Shown here piece by piece: positions 1-13,200 of a DNA stretch of 64,000 nucleotides. The stretch is from Centroberyx gerrardi (lineage: Eukaryota > Chordata > Actinopteri > Beryciformes > Berycidae): the NCBI RefSeq assembly GCF_048128805.1, contig NC_136008.1, positions 15,975,572 to 16,039,571 of the forward strand, written 5' to 3'. How positions within the stretch are numbered: the first letter of the stretch is position 1; each line of letters starts with the position of its first letter. A program made the position numbers and the translations under genes. The notes below the pieces were generated by a model, which saw only the letters and a list, made by a program, of their open reading frames with translations, made no database searches and was not told where the DNA came from.

Positions 1-138
1 CGGTCCCAGAGCCAGGACTCTGTGTTAAGCTGAGCTCTCCTCCCTCTCTCCCTCTGGGTCCAAATCAAAGCTCAGCCGGGTTCCTGCCCAGCTTTCAGCA
101 GAGGAGTCAGACAGAGGGAGAGAGAGAGAGGGGAGAGA

Positions 139-215
<77 letters not shown>

Positions 216-884
216 CCGGGCAGGAAATGCCTTCTAGAAGCCAGGAGTTGGAGTGATTCATGTGTGCAGGAATGTTGAGAGAGGAGGACCTAGGGTTGGA
301 GGAGTCCAAGGGGCCAGGCTTGAGAATTGATTTACTGTCAAGGCGAATTACAAAGTGAGTGGGGATATGGTTAAGGGAGTCCTTTTTAAAGGGAATCGCT
401 TCCTTCGTATTCCCCAGTGACATGCTTACCTCAACATGCAGGTTTGATGTTACTTCAATAAAAAACCCTGGACGGGACCTTGCTTCTCTTTTCAAGACTG
501 TTTTCCCCTGAAAGTGCCCATTGCAACATGTATAGTCTGTCTTAAAGTGATCAATCAAATGTATTGCATAGCTGTAAACCTTCCTGTTTCATTTGTACTG
601 TCTACTAAATGTAAAAATGCTAGTATGGGGTTCTGTGTTTGGATTCCTGTGAAAGGCAAAACTGTCTGTCTTATACTGTACATTCAGATTGTCCAGTTTT
701 AATGTTTTAGTGTAAGTAAACACCACAATCAGAACAATGTGAGTCTTGTTCTCTTGCTCCTTTGATTTGGTTGTAACGAGAACCCCTTTGCTGCCAGCGG
801 GGGGGTCCTGTGGTCTGTTCATAGCAGTTTGCGTTTCTTCTCTTTTTTGCCTTGTGTGATAAACCTTTCTTTTTTAAAATAAAG
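1..884 (+). other. Possible 3'UTR end of an upstream plus-strand gene
   Basis: No convincing coding sequence is visible. A canonical AATAAA lies at 878-883 and is followed by T-rich sequence, as at a 3' end. In vertebrates the gene convergent with TWIST1 on this side is HDAC9, so this could be its 3'UTR, but no HDAC9 coding residues are present and the link is positional inference only. The block also contains a long GA microsatellite. Confidence 0.2.
113..214. repeat. (GA)n microsatellite
   Basis: About 100 bases of almost pure GA repeat with a few GG interruptions at its left end. The long Ser-Leu open frame on the opposite strand is only a translation of this repeat. Confidence 0.97.
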
Positions 885-2686
885 TTCATTCCCCTATTAT
901 GCTCTTGAGTTTTTGCACATCATTTACATTTACATCTAGTTTTTGGACTATGAAGCTGCCTGCATATGATAGGAAAATTTGCAAAATAAAAGACTGGTTT
1001 GTTTTTCTGCCACACACTATACACTATTAAGTCTTTTCAAAAAACCATTTGAAAATTTTTCCAAAAATTTGTTTTAAAATTCAATACTTGCATTCTTCAT
1101 AATACTGACTTTGCATGAACATCTCAAATGGACTGCCTAAATCATTAGCCAAGCCTGCTTTTCCCACACTAGGTCCCATAACCCAGCTCTTCATTTTCAG
1201 GGGATCTGTGTAACCCTTTAAAGGGAGCTTAAGAGGCTTTCAAAACATTTCTTTGATGTGAGCATGCAAGGCTCCTTGTGGCAGTATTAGAGCAGTCAAG
1301 ATAAGGTGAGCTCTGAGCGAGTGATATATGACTTGCGCTGATACTTTCAAACCGAGCTTAAGCAATTTCACAGCAAGCTTAGTTCGTGGGACTGGTGTGA
1401 TATGCTATACACGCAATGATGAGACTGAAAAACCTCACTTGCAATCTACAGTTGCTTTCTGCAACACATCGCTCTGAAAACACTTTCAAATGGCAATGCT
1501 GCCCAAGACTATAGAAAGAAGTCATTAGGCCAACTCTGTGCTACGTGGATATGATGGTTCTTCAAGTAAGAGAGAAACCTTAAATAGATAGATGGTGCAT
1601 TACATAGCATGACAAGTTTTATTTTAGCAGGCCCATTCTTTCATGAAACTTTCATCAAAGCTCCTAAAATATTTTCACAAAGGTGTAGAGTTACTTCATA
1701 TTAGTAAGTATTTGAGTCAAATTAGACACCGACTCTTTTTTAAGTAGATTCCATCTGTCTTGGGCCTCAGGCCCTTGTGATTTTAAATGAGCTGTTACAA
1801 AGACAGAAAAATAACGAAGCCCAAATCCATCTGCACCGCCCCTCCCCAACTGCCCACAGAGCCAGTTGTAAAAGCAAACAAGTATTTTTAAAGGTGTCCA
1901 AGTAAGGAAGACATAGGCCTACCTATTTCCTCTAAATGGTCTTGAGTCTTCATGAGGCGAGTCTAGCCTGAAGTGCTATAAAAGTTATGAATTTGAATGC
2001 AATGTGCACATGCATGCACTGTGTGATAGATGATAATGATGATGGCATGCATCCAGTCAATTTCTCTCAAAGTAGCCAAAGGTAAAGATTTTTGCCAACA
2101 AGCAAGACCTGGAGCAAAGCAAACATGATTCAATCATCATACAGCTTTTTATAATCAAACAGCCTGTAAAATCATGAAATGATGTCTTTATGTTGAAGAA
2201 CTAGAGTGAGAACAGCACAGTATGGGAAAAATGCAAGCTACAGCAGTTTTTTGCTGGCAACAGCTCAAATCTGTAGGCTTATACATTCATCTGTTGGCCT
2301 AAACCATGCTCAATGTGGATTAATTTCATGTGTCAGATTGCTTAACTAGCTGGTAGTCTAGTTGAAAGAAGCCAGATCAGGATGTTAGCTAGCAATTAAA
2401 TAATTCTGGTAAAGTAAATACATGATTTAGCTCTGCATTACTGTGCATATGTTGCATTCTAAAACATGGGGGGTAAATACCAAGAGGTAACAGTTCTGTC
2501 ATTGGCAATTAGCAAATCTTTTACATTTCTTTTCCTTGTTTATTTCCTCTGAGTTTGTCCTCTGGCAGTATCTATCCTCTATGATGTTCTGTCTTCTTCC
2601 ATTGCACAGTTGATAACCATCACGATAATGGTGAAAAACCTTGCTTTATCCAGACAAATAACCAAATCCTCATTTCTTTATGACTA
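885..2686. other. Intergenic, no gene seen
   Basis: AT-rich unique-looking sequence between the AATAAA at 878 and the first LTR. Neither strand has a convincing open frame or splice-bounded exon, and no RNA gene was recognised. Confidence 0.6.
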
Positions 2687-3036
2687 TGTTCCTTGGTTAG
2701 TGTTAAAAAAGGCCAGCTATTTTTTCAGGCAGCTATTAGATGCTCTCCTCAGGACATTTCATTGAGGCAGAGCTGCGGGCAGCTAAAAAAGGACCTACGC
2801 TTATATGCCTGCATTGAGAGAATGCGCTGTTGTCTATATTCATACAGATTATTTTCAAGCTCGCTCCAGTTTTACGTCATATTTGTGTGTAGCTAAGAAA
2901 TCAAAATCTTGAATGTGAAAGAAGCTGAGTGGAATGTAGTGTGAATGTGTTAACACCGTTAACAACTTACTAAACTGTGCATTGAAGCTTCCTGTGTTCT
3001 GATAGGACACTCTGTAGCAGTTGGTAGATGGCACAT
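2687..3036 (+). repeat. 5' LTR of the BEL/Pao relic
   Basis: Begins TGTTCCTTGG and shares ordered blocks with 5320-5703: AGGCAGCTATTA, AGGACATTTC, CTAAAAAAGGACCTA, TAGTGTGAATGTGT and TCTGTAGCAG. The two LTRs differ by many substitutions and indels, so the insertion is old. The right boundary is approximate, and I found no clear target-site duplication. Confidence 0.7.
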
Positions 3037-3041
3037 ACCCA

Positions 3042-3440
3042 GCAAACAAGTCCCTGCGGGGCCACTGTGGGGTTTTTGTGGGCAGTGTGGGCTGGGGCAA
3101 ACCCACTCTAAACCCACAAGTGCCCACTCTGGTTTTGCCCATGCGGGGCCCACAGTCTTTTCCATCCTATGGGCCCCGTATGGGTTTTTTGTGGGCGGCC
3201 CACACTTGGGCAAGCCCACAGAAGGCCCATTCGGGCCCACCGTAGCTTTGCCCATGCGGGGCCCACAGTCTTTTTCCACCTATGGGCCCTACATGGTTTT
3301 TTTGTGGGCTGCCCATACTTGGGCAAGCCCACAGAAGGCCCATTCGGGCCCACCGTAGCTTTGCCCATGCGGGGCCCACAGTCTTTTTCCACCTAATGGG
3401 CCCCTTATGGGTTTTCTGTGGGCTTTCCTAGGTGTGGGCA
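3042..3440. repeat. GGGCCC-rich tandem repeat, 113-bp period
   Basis: The marker GCCCATGCGG recurs at 3137, 3250 and 3363, exactly 113 bases apart, within a tract built from the short word TGGGC and its complement. A related shorter patch is at 3577-3655. Overlapping open frames on both strands arise from the repeat and are not genes. The tract lies inside the retroelement, just after its 5' LTR. Confidence 0.85.
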
Positions 3441-5319
3441 ACCTACAAAAAACCCATATTGACTTTCTGTGATGGTATTATTAAAACTGGATACACACAA
3501 TCTGCATTTTGACATGACTCAGAGACATTTGAGTTTCTGGATGTAACACCAATAACAGCCTTTCCTTTTCTTTTTGGTGTGGGCTGCCCACGGGCCCTAG
3601 GGGCAGCCCACAAGGGGCCCAATTTTCAGCCCACAGTGGCCCCACAACTGGCCCCAGAACTAACTATGTGATTCAGCAGCCACATCATTTATTGATGAGT
3701 ATGAGGTAGACTATGAGTCAAGGCGTAGAACAGCACTACCGGAAGCATGCGCCCATTATAGCCCCCTGAAGGCACTTTCCAATATATAGAGAGGACCATT
3801 GACTTTTCATCTGAAACACTACAGATGTGCTTGGAGGCTCAGGGAGAGGAAGACAATATGTGGAGTGAAATTGGGATACTAGTGGAAAGGACTTTATTAA
3901 ATGTATTGCCATCTCATCCTTTTGAGTCACCACCTGGACTTGCCCAGAGTACAGAGGGCAGGGCCTATACCACACTAGAACCTGAATAAACATCTTCTTC
4001 CTGGGCCACCATTGGGAGCAACTCTGCTTTGAGTCCTCCTTAATTGCTGAGAGCAATCAATTGGGATTAGCAGTGCTGTAAAGAGGATTTTCAATCAGGA
4101 CTGTCTCTTGCCTGAAGATCAGCCTATCCTCAGGTTTATATGGTAGGGCTTAAACTGGGGAGACCATCCAGGCAGCAATAACCACCCAGAGGTAATCCAC
4201 CACCTGAATCCAGTGTTCAGGTCAGAGAGCAGCAAACTCTGGTTCACACAAGATGATTCAGAACCTCAAGAGCGCACCCAGAGGTTGATATGGCAGCATC
4301 TTCCCTTGGTTAGAACACCCTTGGTTACAAGCATGACTAATAGTAAAGTACAGCATCCTTGCATGTCAGTTTGATCCCTTAGGCTTCATTATCCCTTACA
4401 TTATCTGGGCTAAGATCCTGATCCAGAAGCTCTGGGTCAAGAAGTGGGAGTGGGACAAACCAGACCCACCTGATGACCTCCTTCAAGTATGGCTTGCTTA
4501 GGAGAACAAGCTTCCACCGCTGTCTAAAATCTCATTGTCTAGCCGTTATACTGACACAGACCTGCACTAGAAGTGTCCACATCTTCAGTGATGAAGATCC
4601 AAGTAGCATTTCTAGCAGCAACATCCAGAGTAGCCCCAAAACAGCAGTGTGCCCAGACAGGAACTCTGTGCAGCTCTCACCAGTGATGCCATCTGTGTAG
4701 CAGTCAAAGAAGCCATCCAAACATTCCAACATTGCATTGGATACCAAACATTTTTTGGCGGAACGTGGGAGTGAGAGATTAAGTCAAAACAGCCTTGCAA
4801 ACAACACTTGGCACTCAAACTGTCTTGGAGGAGATTCTGAGGACCGTTCTGATCGATATAGAGGGGATCTTGAACCCTAAGCAACTGTCTTCTGACATTG
4901 CAGATCCAGACCCGACCGAACATTTCTCTAATAGGGCAGCCACAAGTGGTTCCTCCAGAGTCTCAACTGCTGAGTCAGAAGAGGTAGAGACATAGCCAAG
5001 TTCTACCTGATCAGTTTTGTAAGTTTTTCATGCTCACTACTTACCTGCTCTCCAGAGGTGGCAGAGAGACAAAGACTTGGCGGTAGACTTGGCAGTTAGG
5101 ACCGGAGAGATGATAGTGGATCTGGACGCTCCAAGAACTCTCTGGCTGGTCGGAACTGTTAAAGACATTAACCCTGGAGTGGATGGGAGAGTACGCACAG
5201 CTGAAGTTAAAGTCAAAAAGTGAATCTTTATCAAGCCTGAAGCTCATCTCGTGCAGCTGCCCACTCTTCCCCTTCCCCAGGAAGTGGCAGATTCTTAGCT
5301 GGTCTATCAAACACAAATC

Positions 5320-5703
5320 TGTTAGACATATTTGGGTCGGCTGTTAAAAAGGGCAGCTATTTTACTATCAGGCAGCTATTATCCCCCTTCTCCCCCCAGG
5401 ACATTTCCTTGACGAAGATCTGCAATCACCTAAAAAAGGACCTAAGCTTATGTAATAGTCTGTCTCTGCATTGAGAGTGCTGCTGTGCTCTGTTTGCTCT
5501 GCTTCTTTTCCAAGCACACTTTAAGTTTTAAGTGTCATATTTGTGCATGCTGCTAAGAAAGCCTCACATATAATGAATACTTGCAGTTGAGAGGATTGTA
5601 GTGTGAATGTGTGAAGACGGTTTTTAAAGTTCCTCAACTTTGTACATCGAAGCCTCCTTTGTTCTGATGGGACACCCTGTAGCAGCTGGTGAACAGCATC
5701 AAG
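5320..5703 (+). repeat. 3' LTR of the BEL/Pao relic
   Basis: Begins TGTTAGACAT, about 100 bases after the readable C-terminal pol tail, where a 3' LTR should be. It aligns block by block with the copy at 2687. The right edge is estimated from where similarity stops. Confidence 0.7.
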
Positions 5704-8700
5704 GCATAGTTATTGCATCATTTGAAGTCAGACTTTGTCACAGTAACTTCACAGAAACTCTTAAACTCTCTACATTGCTTCAGCAGAACACTCCACAATT
5801 CTTCCCCTATAATTAATCCTTCACGAACAGTGCTATGATGTAAAGCAGAAAGTAAAACACCCAATATTCTTGACCTCATCTCCTTAACTTGCAGTGCCCA
5901 TTCTTTTTGAAGATTGGGTCTCCAGTTAGCCACAAAATCACTCTAGGTTACTCACTGACTGGACATCTCCTTGTTTGTTGTTCACCTGCTAAAATAGAAT
6001 TTCAAAACATGCCATTTGGTGGTAGATCATTTTATCCAAGGTCCCTTACAGAACCTATTTTTTATTTGACTTACCTTGTATCTTTATCACCGTTAGCACT
6101 CTCTCTTTACATTGTCCCTTTGTCACATTTAGTAAGCATGCTAACATATGCTGATTTGTGGTTCTCTGATAAAAAATCAACAGAAATAAAAAATAATGTG
6201 ATACTTTGTTGATCTCTGTAGGAAAGTTACCTTTTCACTACAGACCAGTGCCACTGGAGCTGATAGGAATTTATTGCGTTGCTCAAGGACACTTCTGCAG
6301 GGCACATAATTGCCAACATGGAGCTGTGAACGGTAAAGTGGCTACTCCTGGTCAAGCAGAGTGGCTATAATGATAATTGTGAATAATTTATTATGTGTTC
6401 CTCCATTCTTTCCTCATTACCTTGCATAGAAGAGAGAAGAGAAGATTTATCATTCAGTGTGAAATGATCTCTGTTTTCAAATTCTGTCAAAATCCCTCTC
6501 GTTTTTTTTTAGGAAAGGTTAATGTCAGGTAGTGGACCACATTTGAAAGACTCACTTTCACTTAGGTAGTGTAGCTTGCTTGCTAACTCAGTTGCAGTAG
6601 TTAAGTTTGAAAGGATCCAGGAAGACAAATACACTTAGCCCCCCTCTTCCCCACCTCCACTACCCACCAAGCCAGTAGCATTTGGCGCACAGCTGATTGA
6701 CAACTCAGAGCGAAGCCTTCCTGCTTCATGAGTTTGCCTTGATTGGTCAGATGCCTGAGCATTAAAATTTATATAGAAAGCAAATAGCAGAGTAATGGCG
6801 CTATCAATATTGCAGAGATTCTGACATATTATCTTGCTCATTTATGTTCACCCAACCTGGGGATTACTTTTGCTGTATTCAAATAAAATGTCAAGGAGTT
6901 GATGTATTATTTGTTGTCTTCATACGTGGAGATAAATGAAGAAGTCACCACACATTGTATTACTGTCATTTGTTAGATAAACTTGCACTATTTCAAACCC
7001 TCCCTACCTAAGTTGAAGATGACAGTAGGCTAAAACACAGCACAGCAAGGAAATTTTCCAGCTTTCTTGTGTGCATGTCAAGATTTGTATGAATCTGGCA
7101 TCTAGTAGTACAACGTGGTGTTTTTCTTTCCATGTGCTGTTACCATGCTCGAGGTGTAGGACAGTGCAAAAGAGACAGCACTGGCAGCAAAAAAGGAGAC
7201 TGTTTTGTGTGCTAGTGTGAAAAAGACCACCTCTAACTTAAAAACACAGACTGATGTCAGATGGGTGACTGCAGTAGACTCATTTCTCTTGGATTCATTG
7301 TGTGCCCAGTTCCCTGTGGCCTGTCATGTCTGTGAGGCCTCACTTTGTTTGGTTAACGGCTTGTGTGCATGAGTGCATCTATGGAGAAAATCTGTCATTG
7401 AATATAGTATGATAAATGCACTTAACAAGATTCATATATCTGAAACTACTTGTTTAAAATTTATTTGCTTGTTAAACATCATAAAGTGTTGTAAATTTAT
7501 GAATGGAATTTGTGTTGTAACAGCAAATACCACTTGTAATTTCTTTGTACAAAACAAGCTGATTAACCACATTTTACAGAAACATCCTTTCATGAGCAGA
7601 GGAAGAATTCCACTGGTTCACTTCTTGTTCCCTGAGATGAAACATTGATGACCCAACATAGATAGAGTTTATATTAGTGTCAGTGTCTCTGACTGGTGTC
7701 ATCCATACTGTTATCTTAGCCCTTCAAGGATTAATATACCTTTTCAAGTTTAATGAGATAAGAGACCTGGGGGAGTTTTCCCCCTGCTGTGTTCAAAGGC
7801 CATCCGGCCTTACAGGAACTGCTTTATCTCAGCCACTGATTGACCTGGCTGATAGGTGATACTGAGGAACCGCAGTGGCCCAGGGAAGTGGCCTCTCCAC
7901 TGGAGGAATGGGACTGGCAAACTTGGCCTCTCCTGTCTGTGAGAATCCCATCACTGGGGCTCCGGCATCCCTGGGATGCCGTCTCCTCTCTTTGATTCCT
8001 GTGACCAGGCACTTTTACGTGCCTACCTCCCTCACACCACCCAATCCAGAGCCCATAAAGCAAGTCTGCTGCTCTCAAGCTAGTTGGACAGGACGTGTTT
8101 GTAAGTGTTGCCTGAATGTGCCGCCAGGCGCAACAGTACCCTCAGGGCTCGTAAGACTCGTGATTTCTTCTCCAAACCCATGCTAAGAGACCATTTCTGG
8201 TTCCAGCTCAGTTCTTCTAAAATTTCGCCATTTGTGGCTTGTGACCATGGACCATCGGGATTTGCCTCATGATCTATATGGTATGGTAAAGGGTATGTGT
8301 TAATTAAGGACATAACTATCAGGAAAACAAAGTAAACCAATAATAATGGCCGGAGTGAAACGCCATCATGAAGCAACATGAGGCCTGATGGTCACAGAAT
8401 GATATTACTCTTCAGAAAAATGTCACAAATTTCTTCTAAAAACGTTAGATTGAATTCTAGTTCCACATTATGAACCTAATGCCATACAACAAATATATGT
8501 TTAACAAATCATCCATGTGACCATAAAATGACAAATTCCTTTCTTAGAGTGCTGTCCTCTTGGTATTTTAAGATATTCCAGGAGATTTAAGATACAAGAC
8601 AGCATGGTATGGGGAATGCAGCCCGAGGCAGGATCGCTCTGGGGAAATATTTTTCAAGGAGGGTTGAAGGGCTCTCTCATTATCACTATATATTGAGAGA

Positions 8701-11700
8701 ATAAAATGAAGGCCCCTGGAAAGGTCCCCAAGGCATCTGCATGCAAGGGAGTTGATTGTCCTTCATGCTACACACTATATCACACGCTAATCTCTGAGGG
8801 AAACATCTGTGTGTGGATACATGAGGCACGTGTTGGTGCAACTGAATAGCAGGTTGGAGACAGAGGGAAAAGCAGGGCTCCAAGCCCCATTAATGTTGCT
8901 GCTGCCATGTTTGTTCATCTGTGCAATTTCCAAATAACGTCATCACTCAAATACATTACAGAGGCTATGCCTGTCGCCTACTGTGAGCCATGTCATGTTA
9001 GATTTATTGCTGCTACGTCAATTCATGCTGTTAATTGTTCATAAAGGGAATCTTGAGGTATTGAAAAGTTATTCTAATCTATATGAAGAGTTAATTTCCA
9101 AAATTCTATATATTCATTTTAGGGAAAATATTATTATCTTGAGTTCATCATTCAATATATCTAAAATGTAGGTGATCCAGTAATCCATAATTCTTTTACT
9201 CAAGGAATTCTGTTGCCAACTATCCTTTAAAGATGTGTTTTGTTTTAATGTTGTGCTATCAATCATTTTGTAAGACTTAGAGTTATTTTTTCAAATGGTG
9301 GATATCTCATTTTAGAACCTAACTCTTTATATCTTAAATGCTGCTCTATCTGAAGAAGTTGTGTGAATGACAACACCTTGACAAAGAAAGAGTCCAAGCA
9401 ATTGAAAAATTAATTCAGTGTTAATCACATTTAAAATAGTTTTAACCATATTTAATGTTTAAAACTAAAAGTTTGTCAAATAAAATGACAGTATGATGTA
9501 TTGAATTACTGGGATTTCTGTTCCTCTATGAGACAAATCAAATTAAGGCAGCCATGTATTTGAACTGTACTTCAGTTTGTCAAAATATTTTTTATCTTTG
9601 CTCTGTGAAAGAGTCTCGCCAAATCTACCACTGTGGAATGCTAACGGGCCTAGCTCAATAACTAACATACACAGCTTGAAACAAAGCTTTCTGGACAATA
9701 CATGAAGGTCATCTACCTCATGAATCATTATCTAATCAATATAATTCATAAGGCCAGAGTGTGACGGAGCACTGTGGACGGTCCGCAGGTTTGAACTGAA
9801 CAGCACAGTGTAGCATGTTGGTGAACATAACCCTGCATTGGAGAACACTGCCCCCCCTCTAATGTAAGAATGTGTTACCCGACCAGACAGGAATGCATGC
9901 CCACGCCAATGGTAGGAGTCGTGACAGAGCATCGCTTTTGACAAAGTGGGAAATCACCATATACAAGTGGGGATCATGTGATTTAAATGCATTGGATGCC
10001 ACAGATTGTGGTAAACTGGAGTTAACGGCAGTTCCCCTCGTGTTTTGAAGTTCAGCTGGCACTGCCACCTCATATGGCCTGGTGTTAATCTGCCATGAAC
10101 AAGCCTGCATTATGCCAAGAGCGTAGTAGAAGTGACTGGGAAACAGGTGGCCTCCACTTTTCCTCATTTTCTGGTCTGAGCACTGGCTGCAGGACATGAA
10201 GCTGGACAGCTCACATTCTTTTGGGGAATTTCCTCTCAAACCACTTTGTTGGTAAAGGGAAATCAACCCAAAATATCACTCAAGTGTTACATATTTGTGT
10301 TTTTGTCTTGTTTGTTGAATCAGAGAACAGCCCTTCTGTCAATATTTTTAATAGAATTTTTACATTTTACAGACTGGGTTTAAGAAATAAAAACAATCAT
10401 ACTATTGCACAAGTCACTGCCCTTTAACCTTGGCCACTGTTCATATAAAGCAACAAATACATAATCATTCAGTGACTCCACCTGTGTAATATGGTAGGGA
10501 TTAATGTTGGACTAATGTTTATATGCAGAATCATGGTCGGTCACATTTGGAGACTACACATGCTCAGAGCGAGTTTGAAATATTTATCCCACAAGAAACT
10601 GTAATTAGACTGAAGACTGACTGGCTGTGTATCTCCTGCATTTTGCCTCTAGGTTTCCTATCATTTCATCATTTTCCTCTACTCCCAAAGCCACAACCTT
10701 CCCCCTCTAGCAATGTAGTCTACCTGCTGCGTATCACTAATCCGTTGTCCTTCACTTCTCACGTGCCTCAGTTTCCTTTCAATCATTATTCAGCAAGCTG
10801 GACAACATGCGGTGGCATTATGTGCTCACGATAAATGCTTTTTCATTATATGAAGTATAAAAAGTTAATGACAAGAAAAAAGCCACCACTTCTACCTCAT
10901 CCTCCATAGCCCTTGCCTTGGGGTTTGAAAGAGATGAGACTTAGATTTGAATAAGATGGTTGATACTGAGATGTGAGCTGGTTTGGCACAAAACTCCCAC
11001 ACTAATAGAAAATGGTACATGAGTACTGAAGCCAAACAAATCTTTATGTTTTGTCAATCATATTTAATTTGGCAACATAATATGCCTATTTACTATTTAG
11101 GGTGTTGTTTTTCTTAAGGACATAAATAATAATGTCACATTCTCATGACTTTTTTCTGTAAGGAAAGTATGTATTTTAGGACAGATAACCATAAATGGAT
11201 AATTTAAAATACATTGTCTGTTTAATATAGTTTAAGTAGTCCAGTTCTATTTGAGAGAAAGAGGCTTGATTGCAGGCATCTTTGTATGTACGTAACAATT
11301 CATCTGCTATCTTAACTCATTTTCAATAGCTCTAAAACTAAAAAGTCTATTGTTTTACGTGGAATGGGAAAGAAAGAGAACATAAATCTTCAATAAATTA
11401 CTCCATCTATATCTGAAAGACAACAAACGATCTCTTTTGCAAGAATATCCACATCATGGCTTCAAAAGACCCTGTCCACTGTTATCACTTATATCTTGGC
11501 TGGAGCAGAGAATGTGATTCCATGGATTGATGGAAATTGATAGCAGATTGTCTGCAAGGCTCCTTCTGGCACAGAGAAGGAGGGTTGTAACACATCACGA
11601 TTGGCAGTTTTCTTTACAAAGTGGTAAAAACACAGAAAGCTCATGTACTTTGTGATTGGATGAGGGCGAAGGACTCTTGCTGTGCAGGGTTTTGGAAAAG

Positions 11701-11901
11701 ATTCAGGTGGCAACTTGTTGAAAACAGGAAATGATTTTTGGTTCTATATCGGCTGGAACCCACTGTGACTTATAGGTTTAGGTTACGTCTTATTTGGTAG
11801 TTTATATGAGGGAAATTTCCTTCATGTCTGAGAAATACAAAACTTCATTGGTGATAGCGTATCACTGAAACTGTTTGAACAAATATAGCCATACCCCCCT
11901 T

Positions 11902-11942
11902 CCTCTCTCTCTCTCTCTCTCTCTCACTCTCTCTCTCTCTCA
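11902..11942. repeat. (CT)n microsatellite
   Basis: About 40 bases of CT repeat broken once by CA. Confidence 0.95.
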
Positions 11943-13054
11943 TCATCCTCTTTCGCACAGGTAGTGTGTTGCAACCACTCAGGTCCCCCAGTTTGTCATA
12001 GTAATAGACACTGTCAGGTGTCAGTCAACAATACCCAGACAGCCTGGGGAGTCATGGGAGCTCCAGTCCTCTGGTGCTGAACTTGGACTGAGATGAGAGA
12101 GCCTGGAGAGAGAGAGAGAAAGAGAGTGAGGTCTGCTTTCCATAAAATTCTGGTATCCTGCGAGGCAGCTCCACTTCATAATCATAAATCGTCTAGATGG
12201 AAATTGGGGATACGTCATATCCCAACATAACAACAGGGAAATTTCAAGCTCAAAAGATAGAATGGCAGTTCTCATGACAGTTCAAGATCAAAGAAAAATT
12301 GAAGATTTTTAAGGTTTCTGTTCCATTTTATTTGCTGCTTTGCAACAAGAGAAGGCAACTGCAGAATGCGTTGAGTTCAATACGAGTTCATTTCGCAAAA
12401 CAACACCTTCTTCTTTTGATGGACATTATATTTTCACACTTCTCGCACTATTTTAGCCTTTCCCTCGGAACTGATGGAGGCAAATATCAACATCTATGAT
12501 TGTGAGTACAGCAGTCTGTGATCGGCCCAGTCCTTCATCTCTCTCCTGGCGGCCGTGGAGCGTTGAGGTCCCCAGCCTCTCCCTGGCTTGTGCTCCGGCC
12601 AGCTCCAGCCCATGCGTGTAATGCTGTTTGTAATGAGAAATCTAAACAGGGAGCAGCAGTGAGGCATGACAGGAATGTGTTTCCATTGGAGGGAGCTCCA
12701 TGCAAGAAAAAGAAAAAGAAAAAAGAATAAGAGAAAAGTTGAGGCAGAGCTGCGTCCAGAAGGAGCACTCACTTGGGCCAAGGCGGAAGACTAATGTTAT
12801 TGTACATTGGCTGTCACTCTGCCAGCCCTCCCTCACCAATTGGTTCCTGGTCCCCCTACCCGTTTCTCCCCCGCCTCTCCCTCTGGTTCCCCGAGCCTCT
12901 GTTTGCTCAGGTGGACAGTGACACAGTTCTGAATGAGCCCCAGTCGTCCCCCTCTGCACGCATGGCTGTAGACTGTGTCATCGACTCGGAGTCCGGAGGG
13001 GCCTGCGGAGAGCTGGAAGTCGGAGCTCCAACCTGGGTTCACTCTGGACGGGAG

Positions 13055-13200
13055 GGAGCAGGAAGCAGGGGGACAAACACTGGGAGGAACAGAGAAATGG
13101 AGGGAAAATGCAAAGGAGAGAGAGGGGAATGAGTGGCATAAACAGAGGAGGAAGAGAGAGGGAGAAAAAGGGAGAAAGAATGAGAGAGGAGGAGTGACAG
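13055..13200 (+). repeat. Purine-rich low-complexity tract
   Basis: Roughly 145 bases that are almost all A and G on the plus strand (GGAGGAAGAGAGAGGG-like). It is degenerate rather than a clean microsatellite. The overlapping open frames through 12.5-13.2 kb in several phases come from this base skew and the GC-richer flank. Confidence 0.7.

Larger units (their letters stand above)
2687..5703 (+). mobile_element. Decayed BEL/Pao-type LTR retrotransposon
   Basis: Two diverged direct repeats of about 350-380 bases, each starting TGTT (2687 and 5320), bracket plus-strand fragments of a Pao/BEL polyprotein. Around 4405-4490 the frame reads like the post-RT linker (WDKPDPPDDLL). At 4795-4925 it reads like the end of the integrase core (TVLIDIEGILN, then SSDIADPDP). 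At 5055-5225 it reads like the C-terminal tail (LWLVGTVKDINPGVDGRV). These blocks are typical of Pao/BEL pol and occur in the right order. Gag and most of RT are deleted or unreadable, and stops and frame changes separate the blocks, so the element is dead. A GGGCCC-rich tandem repeat occupies much of the 5' internal region. Family assignment rests on remembered motifs. Confidence 0.75.

Noticed and set aside
25-558. Long minus-strand open frame with a Ser-Leu run
   Set aside because: It is generated by the GA microsatellite and has no family resemblance.
1-2686. HDAC9 coding exons, expected on this side of TWIST1
   Set aside because: No HDAC-like residues were found; only a possible 3'UTR end with AATAAA remains.
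2959-3396. Overlapping open frames on both strands, rich in Gly, Pro and Trp
   Set aside because: They follow the 113-bp tandem repeat and repeat themselves every unit; not genes.
3042-3440. CRISPR-like regular repeats
   Set aside because: The genome is eukaryotic and the repeats are contiguous 113-bp units without unique spacers.
9859-10266. 135-codon minus-strand open frame
   Set aside because: No recognisable motifs, no supporting exons or promoter; length is compatible with chance in 64 kb.
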